A stretch of DNA of 64,000 nucleotides from Corynebacterium kroppenstedtii (GCF_016894245.1 NZ_CP069792.1:124001-188000), one strand, 5' to 3'; shown: positions 28,559 through 37,738, numbered from the stretch's first letter. Numbers and translations: made by a program. The notes: generated by a model not told the origin, from the sequence alone.

Positions 28559-28631
28559 GGGGCATTGGCGCAGTTGGTAGCGCGACTCGTTCGCATCGAG
28601 TAGGTCAGGGGTTCGATTCCCCTATGCTCCA
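28559..28631 (+). tRNA. tRNA-Ala, anticodon CGC
   Basis: The cloverleaf is complete. The acceptor stem is 28559-28565 with 28624-28630 (one G-T pair) and the discriminator is A at 28631. The anticodon stem is ACTCG/CGAGT with loop TTCGCAT, giving anticodon CGC for GCG codons. The T arm is CAGGGGTTCGATTCCCCTA. The CCA end is not encoded. Confidence 0.95.
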
Positions 28632-28800
28632 CAAACACTGTTTTCCCTGGTCACCATTAGCCAGGCATTTTCGCATATCTGCAGGTAGGGACGCCTCTGA
28701 TGAGTTACACGTTCGGTAACTGCCACGCATGACCCTTTAGCCGGGAAAGCGTTGCTATCGACATCGGCCCTCGTTAGGATCTTTCCGTTTCTACATGGCT

Positions 28801-28825
28801 AAAGAGGATGGTTTACCACCTCTTT
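28801..28825. terminator. Hairpin terminator at the MFS pseudogene end
   Basis: AAAGAGG-A-TGGT (28801-28812, one bulged A) pairs with ACCACCTCTTT (28815-28825). It lies eight bases past the stop of the minus-strand pseudogene. Confidence 0.7.
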
Positions 28826-28833
28826 CGTGCCTT

Positions 28834-29986
28834 TCACTCAGACGGTGTCTGCTTTCTTTGAAGACAAACAGCCCACCCAAGGATGGCGAAGCATGCCCCA
28901 GCAGTTACTGCCGATGCCCATCGGGCTGAGAGCATATCAGCAGTCCAAGGGGTCACGGCCGCCGCGAGTGAGTAGCCGATACCTCCGGCCGCGTACAGCA
29001 GAGAAAAGGCAGATGCCCTACGTTTGTGCGAGACTAAGTCAGATACGATCACTTGCCTTAAGACCATGGATGGCGCCTGGACAACCCCTATGAGCACTGC
29101 AACACCTAGCAGGATTGAGTAAGACTGGACGCTTCCTACCGTCGCTAAAAGGGCAATCATGAACACCGTTGAGATCATGGCAAGTACTTCGGGCCTCGGC
29201 CACGACTTCTTGATGCCGAAAACTGACGAAGCAACAACGCTGCCCAGAGCCAATAGAGCCAAGACAAAACTTGCCTTCTCATCTGACCCAAACCAGTGGG
29301 TCAAAAGTCCAGGAACCAATGTGTCAAAGGACGCAGTGACAGCCATGATCACACCTGACGCGACAACTGGAACTGCGATGGGACGGAATGATGCCTTTCC
29401 ACCCTCCCCAGACTCATGGCGATAATTGCTGGGAATTGCAAGAGGGGCCACTACTGCTGCTCCAAGCAATAATAGCGCTAAGGAAACGTATGCAATTACC
29501 GTATTCGTTTGGTGAACCAACACCACACCCAGGATTGGCCCCAGAACCCAGCATGTTTGGTTCACTACATTGTCGATCGCGAGTATCCGCTGAGAGCTGC
29601 TTGTCATTTGAGTGGCAGACGATCTAAGAACACCTGGTATTGGTGATGAAATCGCCCCAAGGACAAGGATTGCTAAAGCGGCACCCAGCCACAAAGAGGG
29701 AATGAACCACAGTATTGCCCCAGCTACGAGCAGTAGCATAGCCCCCGACAAGGCAAATTGTTCTTAATTCCCGGCCAATCCCAACTTGTTTCAGCTTATG
29801 GGTGAGCCAGATTGCCCCAGCGGCTTCTCCCGCTGCATAGCTACCAGAAATCAGACCTCCGGCAGCATAGCTTTTTCCTACCGCTGCTGTTCCAACCACG
29901 GCCACCATTGGGATGGTTGTTACCACTAGTCGCGTCATCGGGGTTGCTATCGCCCATGCAAGTTGATTACTCGGAAAGTGTCCCAC
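28834..29986 (-). pseudogene. MFS transporter, broken by a frameshift
   Basis: Two overlapping minus-strand frames together encode a major facilitator of about 384 residues. Residues from 29986 (MTRLVVTTIPMVAVVGTA, GSYAAGEAAGAIW) cover segments 1-3. The frame changes near 29750-29770, where RELRTICLVGG continues best as AMLLLVAGAILWF in the other frame, running to 28834. Downstream blocks such as AIDNVVNQTCWVLGP and GVVQAPSMVLRQV are typical of drug-efflux MFS proteins. Either the gene is dead or the frameshift is a sequencing error. It borders other decayed DNA. Confidence 0.8.
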
Positions 29987-30329
29987 CTAAGTTTTTCCTT
30001 GGAAGTCTTTTTTCTGATGTGCCTAGACGTCCTCAAAATGCGGTCGTCACAGTAGTCGGTACATTTGACTTAAGCAGGTCAGCCCGGCAGCGTCCTGCAG
30101 CATCGTCAGTGGTAACTGTATGTGTCAAGCGTCGATGACCTGCGTCTTATGCCGATTACTCAGCTCGCCGGGCACGACGCTTGCGTCTTTTCTACCAGTT
30201 CCAGCCCCCGTCAACCAGGGTTTTCTCAACATTGAGCTTCGCTAGTTGCAGCGTGGGCTAGTTGTCATCATCGGGAAAGGATGCCACCAAGCTCGCCCGG
30301 ATAAGAAAACCTGATCGGCTCTCTCGTTA
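29987..30329. other. Decayed intergenic DNA without a supported gene
   Basis: This stretch contains frequent stops in all frames. On the minus strand it directly follows the transposase relic and may hold more of the element, but I recognise no domain. It looks like non-functional sequence. Confidence 0.5.
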
Positions 30330-30665
30330 ACGTTTGCTCATTAAGGCCCACTCTGGCTTGTCACGGTAGGTCTGGAACTACCTATACACAATTACCTTCA
30401 AGCGCAGCTGGAACGTGTCAGCAATGAATTGTGGGCTGTAGCCCTTCTCGTACATCTTTGCCGCGACCAACTTTGTGGCAAAGGGGTAGCGGGTCAGCTT
30501 CTCATGGCGAAACGATTTCGGCTGTCTCGCATGTCGATTCCGGAGCCACTTATGTGGTCTCCATCGTCCCGGATAGGCCAGCGCCCGTATGGTTTTTGCG
30601 ACCGACTGGATACTAGTCGAACTTCCTTAACGGAGGCCTCTTTCTCTGCCGGGGAAAACTTACAG
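30330..30665 (-). pseudogene. IS3-type transposase OrfA relic
   Basis: Minus-strand translation in shifting frames gives a transposase N-terminal region. First KFSPAEKEASVKEVR, then after a frame change VAKTIRALAYPGRWRPHKW, then RYPFATKLVAAKMYEKGYSP and QFIADTFQ, then an in-frame stop, then FQTYRDKPEWALMSK. The helix-turn-helix layout with a YP-x-R-x-x-W-like segment matches IS3-type OrfA proteins. At least one frameshift and one stop make it inactive. No OrfB or clear inverted ends are seen. Confidence 0.7.
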
Positions 30666-30859
30666 TGAGCCCCCGAAATCACAATTTCCCAAAATTTCGC
30701 CCACACCGCCTTTTTGCCGTAGAGGCCTTACCTCATCGCCCACAGCTCACAGCGAACTAGGCCCCTGCTTTGGCATCAATATGGCAACAAGGGCCAAAAC
30801 TAGCGCTCATTACGACGCGGAATACGCCGTAGTTCTTGGGACCTGAAAGCAGTAGTTTT

Positions 30860-32506
30860 CTACCCCACGCGGCGTATATGCGTCACGCTGGCGCGCCCAT
30901 CACCGTCTGTCTCGTAGCGATCGTACTGACGGTCGATGTACTCGCCGTCGTCCTGCATGTCATCCGGTTCCTCGACGCCGAAGTAATCGGCAGCGTCCAC
31001 GTACTCCAGCTCAGCCAACTCCGGATCAGTATCATTCGTCTCAATAACGGTGCCGGCCGGCCGACGTAACCGCGACGACACAGCCCGATCATCATGATCA
31101 TCTTCAGCGTTCCGGACGCCCATTCGAGCACGCCTCATCCGGCGCAGACGACGAGCCGCCAAGCGCTGCTCCTCAATGGCCTGCTTCCGCAAGAACGCGA
31201 GGTACACACCGGTAGCGACAGCGCCGACAACAGCGCCGGCCCACATAGCGCCACCGACCACAAAGCCGAGGACCAACAGAACAACCGTCACCGCAGCCAA
31301 ACCGAAGAGCACACGCTTACGCTGGGTGAACCGCCGCCGCGCATTCCGCTCGGCGAGCTCCGGGTCGTACACACCCCGCCCGCGCCGGCGGTCCACATAC
31401 GCCCGATCCTCATCCGTCACCGCAATGTCGTCATATTCGGAACGCGCGAGTTCCTCGAGCTCTTCGTCCGACAAAGCATCCAGCCCGTCGTCGAAAAGCA
31501 TGGTGCTGGAGCGTTTTTGAGCTTCACGGCGCTCCTCGCGCTCATCGTCTGATTCGTCGGCAAAGTCATACGCGTGCTCAAATGCGGGATCACCGTCGCG
31601 ATAATCCACAACATCCTCCGGGCGATCATAGGCATCGGGGAACTTCTCCCTGTCCTTCGCCACAGCGTCGTCGGACCCGAAATCACGGCCATACACCACC
31701 GAGGTACGGTCTTCGCCGGCAGAGAGCACATCATCAGCCGATTCTTCGTCCACGGAAACTGGTCGACTGCCCCGTCGAGAATCGCGATCCTGAGACGAAG
31801 CCGCCTCAGCAGATTCCAGCTCGGGCACGCCCTGGACCGCTCCCGATGAATCCATAATGACGTCACCATCGACAACGCCCACCGGGACACTCGACTTCTC
31901 GCCCGGCGCCGTTTGATCATCCTTCGCCTCACCGGGTGCTCCGGCAGGCTCGTCCTCAACGTCGTCGACGAACTCTTCAAACTCGGCATCGTCGACCGGT
32001 TCTGTCACAGCATCATCGATGTCATCAGCCACGACGGAAGATGCTGCGAATGATTGGTCCGAATCCTCGGGCTCTAGTTCCCCTACCACGACGTCTTCGT
32101 CGTCACGCGTGTTAGCACCCTCAACATACTCCCCGATATTCTCCTCAGTGTGAGCCGCCCGCACCGAAGCATCGTCCGCGTCGAGCTCACCGGGGTGCAA
32201 AGCGTCACCGGAGTACACAGCCTCGCGGTCATCGTATGCGCGGAAGTGCACGTCGTCTTCGTCTAACAACCGGTACTCATCCTCAGCCGGATCGGGTTCA
32301 ACGTCGGGTGACGCAGACCGACGGCGCAGATGCTTCGTCAACCGCCCGGAGGACGCGACCGACCCAGATCCGCCACGGTACAGAACGCGCGTTTCCTTCA
32401 ACGCCTTCGATGTACGACGCACTGGCCCCTGGTTTCGCAAAAGTAGTGGAGCCAGAACAGCAAGCCACAGCACCACAATAAGAACGATCAAGAGGGAACT
32501 CGACAC
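30860..32506 (-). CDS. glpR: GlpR-like membrane receptor of the Glp divisome protein
   Basis: A 548-residue membrane protein. An N-terminal membrane segment covers about residues 5-24 (LLIVLIVVLWLAVLAPLLL). A very acidic, low-complexity stretch of about 330 residues follows, then two membrane segments near 398-440 in a basic setting (RKRVLFGLAAVTVV, RRLRRMRRARMG) and an acidic C-terminal tail. Identification rests on gene order: galU, the MoeA-like glp gene, rimJ and this gene match the C. glutamicum locus where GLPR anchors Glp at the division site. The acidic stretch looks unusually long. Similarity to GLPR was judged by eye only. Confidence 0.72.
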   Translation of the reverse strand: MSSSLLIVLIVVLWLAVLAPLLLRNQGPVRRTSKALKETRVLYRGGSGSVASSGRLTKHLRRRSASPDVEPDPAEDEYRLLDEDDVHFRAYDDREAVYSGDALHPGELDADDASVRAAHTEENIGEYVEGANTRDDEDVVVGELEPEDSDQSFAASSVVADDIDDAVTEPVDDAEFEEFVDDVEDEPAGAPGEAKDDQTAPGEKSSVPVGVVDGDVIMDSSGAVQGVPELESAEAASSQDRDSRRGSRPVSVDEESADDVLSAGEDRTSVVYGRDFGSDDAVAKDREKFPDAYDRPEDVVDYRDGDPAFEHAYDFADESDDEREERREAQKRSSTMLFDDGLDALSDEELEELARSEYDDIAVTDEDRAYVDRRRGRGVYDPELAERNARRRFTQRKRVLFGLAAVTVVLLVLGFVVGGAMWAGAVVGAVATGVYLAFLRKQAIEEQRLAARRLRRMRRARMGVRNAEDDHDDRAVSSRLRRPAGTVIETNDTDPELAELEYVDAADYFGVEEPDDMQDDGEYIDRQYDRYETDGDGRASVTHIRRVG

Positions 32507-32688
32507 GTCGGAATCTCCTTAACTGACGTCAGCCGCGGGGAATCGAACACGGACAACGATATTTCTCACTAAAGAGTAGCCCGTCACACCCGTAACATGC
32601 GTGTGCCACGCCCACAGATACGAATACCGAACGAATGCCGAAACATTCGCAATCCAACCAGACATCCGACCCAACCAGGGATCTATCA

Positions 32689-33414
32689 TTAGCTTTCACG
32701 CCTCCCCCGCCCACTGCACTCTAAACGTGACACCACTCCACCTGGGCACTCCTCCGATGTCAACGCATACAAGAAATGATCGCGCCACTGCCCATCAATA
32801 TTGATACTGCGTACCAACTCCCCCTCATAATGAAAACCGACGTTCTCCAAAACGCTGATCGAGGCGGCATTCTCGGGCAATACCGTCGCCTCGACCCGAT
32901 GCACCCCCACAGACATCATCGCGGCATCGACGCCTAAAGCCACGGCGGCGGATCCCACACCACGCCCCCAGAATGGGCTCGCAATCCAATAACCGATCCA
33001 GCACGTCGAAAGTGAGCCATGCTGAATCCCGCCGATAGTAACCTGACCTGCAAATTTCCCGTCACACTCCACGGCAAAAGGAACCGACGCACCCCGCGCC
33101 GCGGACTCATACAGCGAATCCACCACCGACAACCACGAGGGCACCGTGTGCACCTCATCCCACGAATCGTTCGCCGTCGGTTCAACCGCCCGTAACGTAG
33201 CCTCATCATTGCGGCGGAGACGCGCCCATTCCGGCCCGTCATCCTTCACAACCGGGCGGAGCCTCACCGAACCACCGGGCACATGAAGCACCTGTGTTTC
33301 CTCCGGCCAACCCGGATGCAGGCCACTCGGCTTAACACCATAGCGTCGATACAGATCACGATCTTTCGCGGACCCCACACCGACGCGATCCAACAGACGA
33401 GTCACAACCCCCAT
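32689..33414 (-). CDS. rimJ: GNAT N-acetyltransferase, RimJ/RimL type
   Basis: A 241-residue acetyl-CoA-dependent acetyltransferase similar to the enzymes that acetylate the N termini of ribosomal proteins S5 or L7/L12. The acetyl-CoA loop region is IASPFWGRGVGSAAVALG (about residues 150-167), preceded by WIGYW and followed by VHRVEATVLPENAASISVLEN. The first 45 residues precede the GNAT core. It lies between glp and glpR, 15 bases after glp. Its real substrate may not be ribosomal. Confidence 0.85.
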   Translation of the reverse strand: MGVVTRLLDRVGVGSAKDRDLYRRYGVKPSGLHPGWPEETQVLHVPGGSVRLRPVVKDDGPEWARLRRNDEATLRAVEPTANDSWDEVHTVPSWLSVVDSLYESAARGASVPFAVECDGKFAGQVTIGGIQHGSLSTCWIGYWIASPFWGRGVGSAAVALGVDAAMMSVGVHRVEATVLPENAASISVLENVGFHYEGELVRSINIDGQWRDHFLYALTSEECPGGVVSRLECSGRGRRES

Positions 33415-33429
33415 GACAGCCCCTGCTAC

Positions 33430-34764
33430 TTACGCGCGGTTCGACAAGAACAAGACATCAACAACATCACCCGGAGCGATCCCGACCACGTCTTCAGGAA
33501 CATGGATCAAGCAATTCGCCTCAGCAAAGCTACCCAGCAGGTGCTGCGGAGCACCGGCGGAGGCGCCGAGAGGATCCACTAGGTACTCGTCGGTACCACG
33601 ATCACGCATCAACTGGCCGCGGATAAAACCGCGCCGACCCGGCATCGAGCTCACACCGTGCAATGCCCTGGCCTGGATAATCCGACGCCGGCCACCGCGC
33701 CGTCCAGCTTCATATTGAATGAGGGGGCGGATCATCGTCTCGAAGATAATCAGGGAGCCGACGGGGTTCGACGGCAAGAGGAACGTCGGCACTTTATTGG
33801 GGCCGAGCAGACCGAACCCTTGAGTTGAACCCGGGTGCATTGCAACACGGGTGTACTCGATTTCGCCTAAATTACTCACGATATCGCGCATCCGCCGAGC
33901 CGCGGATCCCCCTACAGCACCAGCGATTACGATAATTTCGCTGCGGAGGATCTGCCCCTCCATAATTTCCTGAAGGCGTTGTGGTTCACCCGCAATCACG
34001 CCGACCCTGTGGGCGTCCGCACCTGCCTCTTCCGCAGCGGCCGCTAATGAATACGAATTCACATCAAAGACCTGACCACGACCGGGCGTTCGGTCCGAAT
34101 CAATCAGTTCTTGGCCAATCGACATCACAGCGACCCGCGGCCGTGGATATACAAGGACCTTGGACCGCCCCACAGCAGCTAATAAGCCAATATGCGCAGG
34201 GCCAATAACGGTCCCTTCGCTAACAATAACGTCGCCTTCGAGGACATCCGTACCAGCACGATGAATAAAATCGCCGGACTTCACAGGAAATAGAGGCCGG
34301 ATGCGTCGGCCATGACGCTCCACCCACGCTTCCGGAATAATGGCGTCGGACAGTGTGGGTACGGGCGCACCGGTCTCTACCCTGACTGCCTGATTGGGCT
34401 GCAATCGCAGCGGCCTATGTGAACCAGCCCCCACATCACCGACGACGGGCAGCTCGGCAAGTTTCCGATGCTCGCGGTCACTACGGCGATCAGGCTCGTA
34501 ATCCTCGTCAGGCAACGGCTCAGGCGGGCGTTGAGCCTCGGGACGGTCATCCGCCGGGGTGCCTTTTGCCTCCCGCGGTACAAGGTCGACAGCGCGAACA
34601 GCGTAGCCATCGATGGCAGCTTGATTGAAACCTGGAACCTGCCGGTCACCACGGACTTCTTCAGCGCTACGCAGCCCAAGCGAATCCGAAATAGCCACAC
34701 GAACGGGCTCCGGAGTTACGGCAGCGTCCGCGATAATCGCAAGCTGCTCTTCCACTGAGCGCAC
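33430..34764 (-). CDS. glp: Gephyrin-like/MoeA-like protein Glp
   Basis: A 444-residue MoeA-fold protein. It carries the substrate-linked N terminus RSVEEQLAIIADA, QAAIDGYAVRA, the MoeA domain, then the MogA-like subdomain with VIAGAVGGSAARRMRDIV and MHPGSTQGFGLLGP, and a C-terminal beta domain. In C. glutamicum the homologue at this locus joins the divisome, binding FtsZ and the receptor GLPR, rather than serving only molybdenum cofactor synthesis. A highly charged insert (about residues 68-100) is odd. The GTG start has AAAGGA six bases upstream. A pure molybdopterin role remains possible. Confidence 0.82.
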   Translation of the reverse strand: MRSVEEQLAIIADAAVTPEPVRVAISDSLGLRSAEEVRGDRQVPGFNQAAIDGYAVRAVDLVPREAKGTPADDRPEAQRPPEPLPDEDYEPDRRSDREHRKLAELPVVGDVGAGSHRPLRLQPNQAVRVETGAPVPTLSDAIIPEAWVERHGRRIRPLFPVKSGDFIHRAGTDVLEGDVIVSEGTVIGPAHIGLLAAVGRSKVLVYPRPRVAVMSIGQELIDSDRTPGRGQVFDVNSYSLAAAAEEAGADAHRVGVIAGEPQRLQEIMEGQILRSEIIVIAGAVGGSAARRMRDIVSNLGEIEYTRVAMHPGSTQGFGLLGPNKVPTFLLPSNPVGSLIIFETMIRPLIQYEAGRRGGRRRIIQARALHGVSSMPGRRGFIRGQLMRDRGTDEYLVDPLGASAGAPQHLLGSFAEANCLIHVPEDVVGIAPGDVVDVLFLSNRA

Positions 34765-34817
34765 GTTACGTCCTTTCGCCCGGGTAACACAGCAGCATAT
34801 GCTGCCTACTGACTCTA

Positions 34818-34835
34818 CCCCGGGTGAATCCGGGG
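34818..34835. terminator. Small GC-rich hairpin between galU and glp
   Basis: CCCCGG (34818-34823) pairs with CCGGGG (34830-34835) over loop GTGAAT. There is no T-run. It may partly insulate glp from galU transcription. Confidence 0.45.
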
Positions 34836-34850
34836 CATATCACATTAAGG

Positions 34851-35765
34851 CTAGCTGTCCTGGGCCAACCTTTCCGTGATATACGCCCTCAGCGAGTCGC
34901 CATATTCGGGATCCTTCAGCCCGAAGTCAACACAGGCCTTGATGAATCCACCTGGGTTACCCAAGTCGTGGCGAGGACCACGATGAACTACCACATGCAC
35001 AGGGTGATCCGACTGGATGAGGAGCTCGATAGCATCTGTAAGCTGCAGCTCACCACCCTTACCGGGCTCGATTTTACCCAGAGCCTTGAAAATATCCCGA
35101 TCCAACAGGTAACGGCCGGTCGCCGCCAATGTCGAGGGCGCGTCTTCCGGATCAGGCTTTTCCACCATGCCCGATACGGCAAAGACATCGTCATCGGGCT
35201 GACCACTAACCTCAAAAACTCCGTAGTCAGAGGTTGCTTTCTTATCAACGTCCACCGCGCAGAGCACAGATCCGCCGTATTTTGCGCGGACTTCGAGCAT
35301 CTTGTTCATGACCCCGTAGGGCATGACAAGATCGTCGGGGAGCATGACCGCCACGACGTCTTCGTCGGGATCAAGGACTTCTTCAGCCTGAGCTACAGCA
35401 TGACCAAGCCCTAATGGACGGTCCTGAGTGACCGACACTGCGTCGATAAGTTCGGTCGAGTGCTGAACTTTCTGCAGGCGATCCTCTTTTCCACGCTTTT
35501 TAAGCGTCTCTTCCAAGAGATCATCGTGATCGAAATGCTTCATCAGCCCTGACTTGCGCGGCGAGGTAACGATAGCCAACCGTGAAGCCCCGGCTTCGCG
35601 CGCTTCCTCCGCGATCAATTCGATACCAGGCCGATCAACAACAGGCAAGAGCTCTTTGGGTACGGTCTTCGTCGCCGGAAGGAAACGAGTACCCAAACCA
35701 GCGGCTGGCACGATGACTGTACGCAACGCAGCCTGACCATTTCCGCCTTTATCATCTTTGTTCAT
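34851..35765 (-). CDS. galU: UTP-glucose-1-phosphate uridylyltransferase
   Basis: A 304-residue nucleotidyltransferase that makes UDP-glucose for envelope polysaccharides and trehalose. The nucleotide-binding motif VIVPAAGLGTRFLPATK lies near residues 17-33, followed by KELLPVVDRPGIE and later GLGHAVAQA and VEKPDPE. The start at 35765 is preferred because TAGCAT lies seven bases before the ATG; a longer in-frame form adds seven residues. It heads the galU-glp-rimJ-glpR series. The 380-base divergent region holds tandem repeats. Confidence 0.95.
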   Translation of the reverse strand: MNKDDKGGNGQAALRTVIVPAAGLGTRFLPATKTVPKELLPVVDRPGIELIAEEAREAGASRLAIVTSPRKSGLMKHFDHDDLLEETLKKRGKEDRLQKVQHSTELIDAVSVTQDRPLGLGHAVAQAEEVLDPDEDVVAVMLPDDLVMPYGVMNKMLEVRAKYGGSVLCAVDVDKKATSDYGVFEVSGQPDDDVFAVSGMVEKPDPEDAPSTLAATGRYLLDRDIFKALGKIEPGKGGELQLTDAIELLIQSDHPVHVVVHRGPRHDLGNPGGFIKACVDFGLKDPEYGDSLRAYITERLAQDS

Positions 35766-35920
35766 AGGAGCCATGCTAACCGACATCCGACGCAGAATCC
35801 GCTTTCCAAGCTAGGAAATTTCCTACGACTTACTGATAAAACCGTCAATCGGTCGGCTACAGTGCCAAACTTCTTACAAAAACCCTCGCGGCATCGCGCT
35901 TAAAACCGTGCACGATAGCT

Positions 35921-36020
35921 TCGTGCTTGATCCCCCCACAAGATCGTGCTTGATCCCCCCACAAGATCGTTCTTGATGGCGTCGTGCTTGATGGCGTCGT
36001 GCTTGATGGCGTCGTGCTTG
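35921..36020 (+). repeat. Compound tandem repeat between galU and the folate cyclo-ligase gene
   Basis: All units start with TCGTGCTTGAT or a one-base variant. Two 23-base units (35921-35943 and 35944-35966) end in CCCCCCACAAGA. Three 15-base units (35967-35981, 35982-35996, 35997-36011) end in GGCG, and a final partial unit TCGTGCTTG follows. No spacer sequences are present, so it is not a CRISPR array. The units lie between two divergent leaderless promoters. Confidence 0.9.
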
Positions 36021-36145
36021 CGAACTGCTAAACATGATTGAGCGACGTCACCTCCATACTGGGCAGTTTTTAATGAGTCTTTCGGTCGCATCGCTTTTAC
36101 CGATTTCGGTAATGAGCACCACAACCGCTTTGTTACGCTGAGTTC

Positions 36146-36841
36146 ATGCAGGAGTGCGACGGCCCATCAGGGGGCTATGACGACCTATCCGGGAGGTACT
36201 CGGCGGGCGACCTGATCGCTGACCGCAAAAAGGCCTATCGCCATCGAATGCGACGGATGCGGCGTGAGTTGCCTGACAGAACGCTCAGAGCCTGGGACGA
36301 GCGGCTCCTTGCTCAACTCATAGCGGCAATCGACGATATCGCCACCACGTCGGAGCGGACATACGTCGAACCCCTGGTTATCGCGACATACCTACCGATC
36401 GCCAACGAACCAGGTGCGCATACTCCCGGCGGCTTTATACCGTCACTACTTTCTGCGCTGGAGAACCGAATCCCCTGCCACATCGTCATTCCCCGTATTG
36501 AAGATGTACGTCAACTCTCGTGGCACCCTTGGTCACCGGACAACCTCGTCACCACCTCGTTCGGCATTCGCGAGCCAGACGAGCGATCAAAAGCAATCCT
36601 CTTCGATACTATCGACATCGTTATCGTTCCGGCACTCGCCTACGACACCGAGGGATACCGGCTCGGACAGGGCGGCGGGTACTACGACTGCGCACTTGCC
36701 TCCCGACAATCATCACCGCTACACACCATCGGTCTGGTTCACCCCCACGAGATCCTCCCGGCTGTCCCCCATGATGGCTGGGACCTTCGACTAACGACGG
36801 TGGTCACGGCTCTAGGGCGACACCACTTCGTTGGCGGATAG
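36146..36841 (+). CDS. 5-formyltetrahydrofolate cyclo-ligase
   Basis: A 231-residue enzyme that converts 5-formyl-THF to 5,10-methenyl-THF using ATP. The family motif is YRLGQGGGYYDCAL near residues 170-183, preceded by DIVIVPALAYDTEG. An N-terminal extension of about 25 residues precedes the core (RKKAYRHRMRRMRREL). TACGCT lies six bases before the ATG, indicating a leaderless mRNA. Neighbour order (galU, this gene, mscL) is corynebacterial. Confidence 0.9.
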   Translation: MQECDGPSGGYDDLSGRYSAGDLIADRKKAYRHRMRRMRRELPDRTLRAWDERLLAQLIAAIDDIATTSERTYVEPLVIATYLPIANEPGAHTPGGFIPSLLSALENRIPCHIVIPRIEDVRQLSWHPWSPDNLVTTSFGIREPDERSKAILFDTIDIVIVPALAYDTEGYRLGQGGGYYDCALASRQSSPLHTIGLVHPHEILPAVPHDGWDLRLTTVVTALGRHHFVGG

Positions 36842-36892
36842 CCAACGACGCACAAATATCAGTGGGAACCCCGCCGATGGTGTCACGTCGAT

Positions 36893-37138
36893 ATGAGAAT
36901 GCGATTCTCTTTCTCCGGTCATGATGCAGACTCCGCCCGTTATTCGCTAAAGTCGTGGCACACTCACCGTCGCCCCGAGCCCCACCCGCGACCATTAAAG
37001 GGTATTCGGCTACGGTTGGTGTACTTCATCGCTGATATCTCTCGTCCTAATTGGCGCCGCACACGACGCTTACATCAAATATGTAGAACGCTATTTTTTA
37101 TTCTCACAGCAGCCATAATTATTAAGGTAATAATATGA
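36893..37138 (+). pseudogene. Possible truncated SAF-domain protein gene
   Basis: An 81-residue frame with a C-terminal pattern SRPNWRRTRRLHQICRTLFF followed by a hydrophobic stretch ILTAAIIIKVII. This resembles the cytoplasmic and membrane start of SAF-domain proteins that, from memory, lie between the folate cyclo-ligase and mscL genes in other corynebacteria. No SAF domain follows before mscL. It may be a deletion remnant, a small membrane protein, or chance. Confidence 0.35.
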
Positions 37139-37177
37139 CCCTTTACCACATGAGTAAAACATTTATGAGGAGGAATA

Positions 37178-37738
37178 ATGCTTAAAGGTTTTCGCGACTT
37201 TATTATGCGGGGCAACGTTATTGAGCTTGCCATCGCGGTTGTCATTGGATCTGCCTTCACCGCAATTGTGACGGCTTTTACCAAATACATCATTAACCCG
37301 CTCATCGCGTGCTTTGGCGGGGCAAACACAGATGGCTGGGGATTCCGCCTCATACGTGGGAATGAAAAAACCTTTCTCGATTTTGGGTCAGTACTCACAG
37401 CCGTCATTAACTTTCTCATTATTGCGGCAGTCGTGTACTTCATTCTCGTAGCACCCATGAATAAGCTCGAAGAACTCAGGAAAAAGCATATGGGTGTCAA
37501 AGAGGAAGAGGTACCTGTTACTGAGAAAGATCTTCTCCTGGAAATCCGCGACCTTCTCGCAGCGCAGAACCAAGTAAGTACCCCTAGCCAGACGCTCGCC
37601 AGCACCGAACTTGCGGAGAGAACCACCGATTCGGCACACAGCCAATCATCCTTACAAGGAACTCAAACAAACTCTCCCCACGTTGCCACATCGTCGACCA
37701 TAAACTCGACCACATCCGGGAAACACGCCAAAGAGTAA
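37178..37738 (+). CDS. mscL: Large-conductance mechanosensitive channel
   Basis: A 186-residue channel subunit that opens under membrane tension to release solutes. It starts MLKGFRDFIMRGNVIELA, continues VVIGSAFTAIVTAFTKYIINP (membrane segment 1), and has a second segment VINFLIIAAVVYFILVAP. After a charged helix (KLEELRKKHMG and DLLLEIRDLL) comes a Ser/Thr-rich tail of about 50 residues not found in E. coli MscL. The ATG follows AGGAGG. The upstream region is AT-rich. Confidence 0.95.
   Translation: MLKGFRDFIMRGNVIELAIAVVIGSAFTAIVTAFTKYIINPLIACFGGANTDGWGFRLIRGNEKTFLDFGSVLTAVINFLIIAAVVYFILVAPMNKLEELRKKHMGVKEEEVPVTEKDLLLEIRDLLAAQNQVSTPSQTLASTELAERTTDSAHSQSSLQGTQTNSPHVATSSTINSTTSGKHAKE

Noticed and set aside
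35921..36020. Possible CRISPR array
   Set aside because: The units are directly adjacent with no unique spacers, and no cas gene is present.
35900..36124. Minus-strand frame with repeated HDAIK
   Set aside because: The peptide repeat is only the translation of the 15-bp DNA repeat; there is no ribosome binding site or domain.
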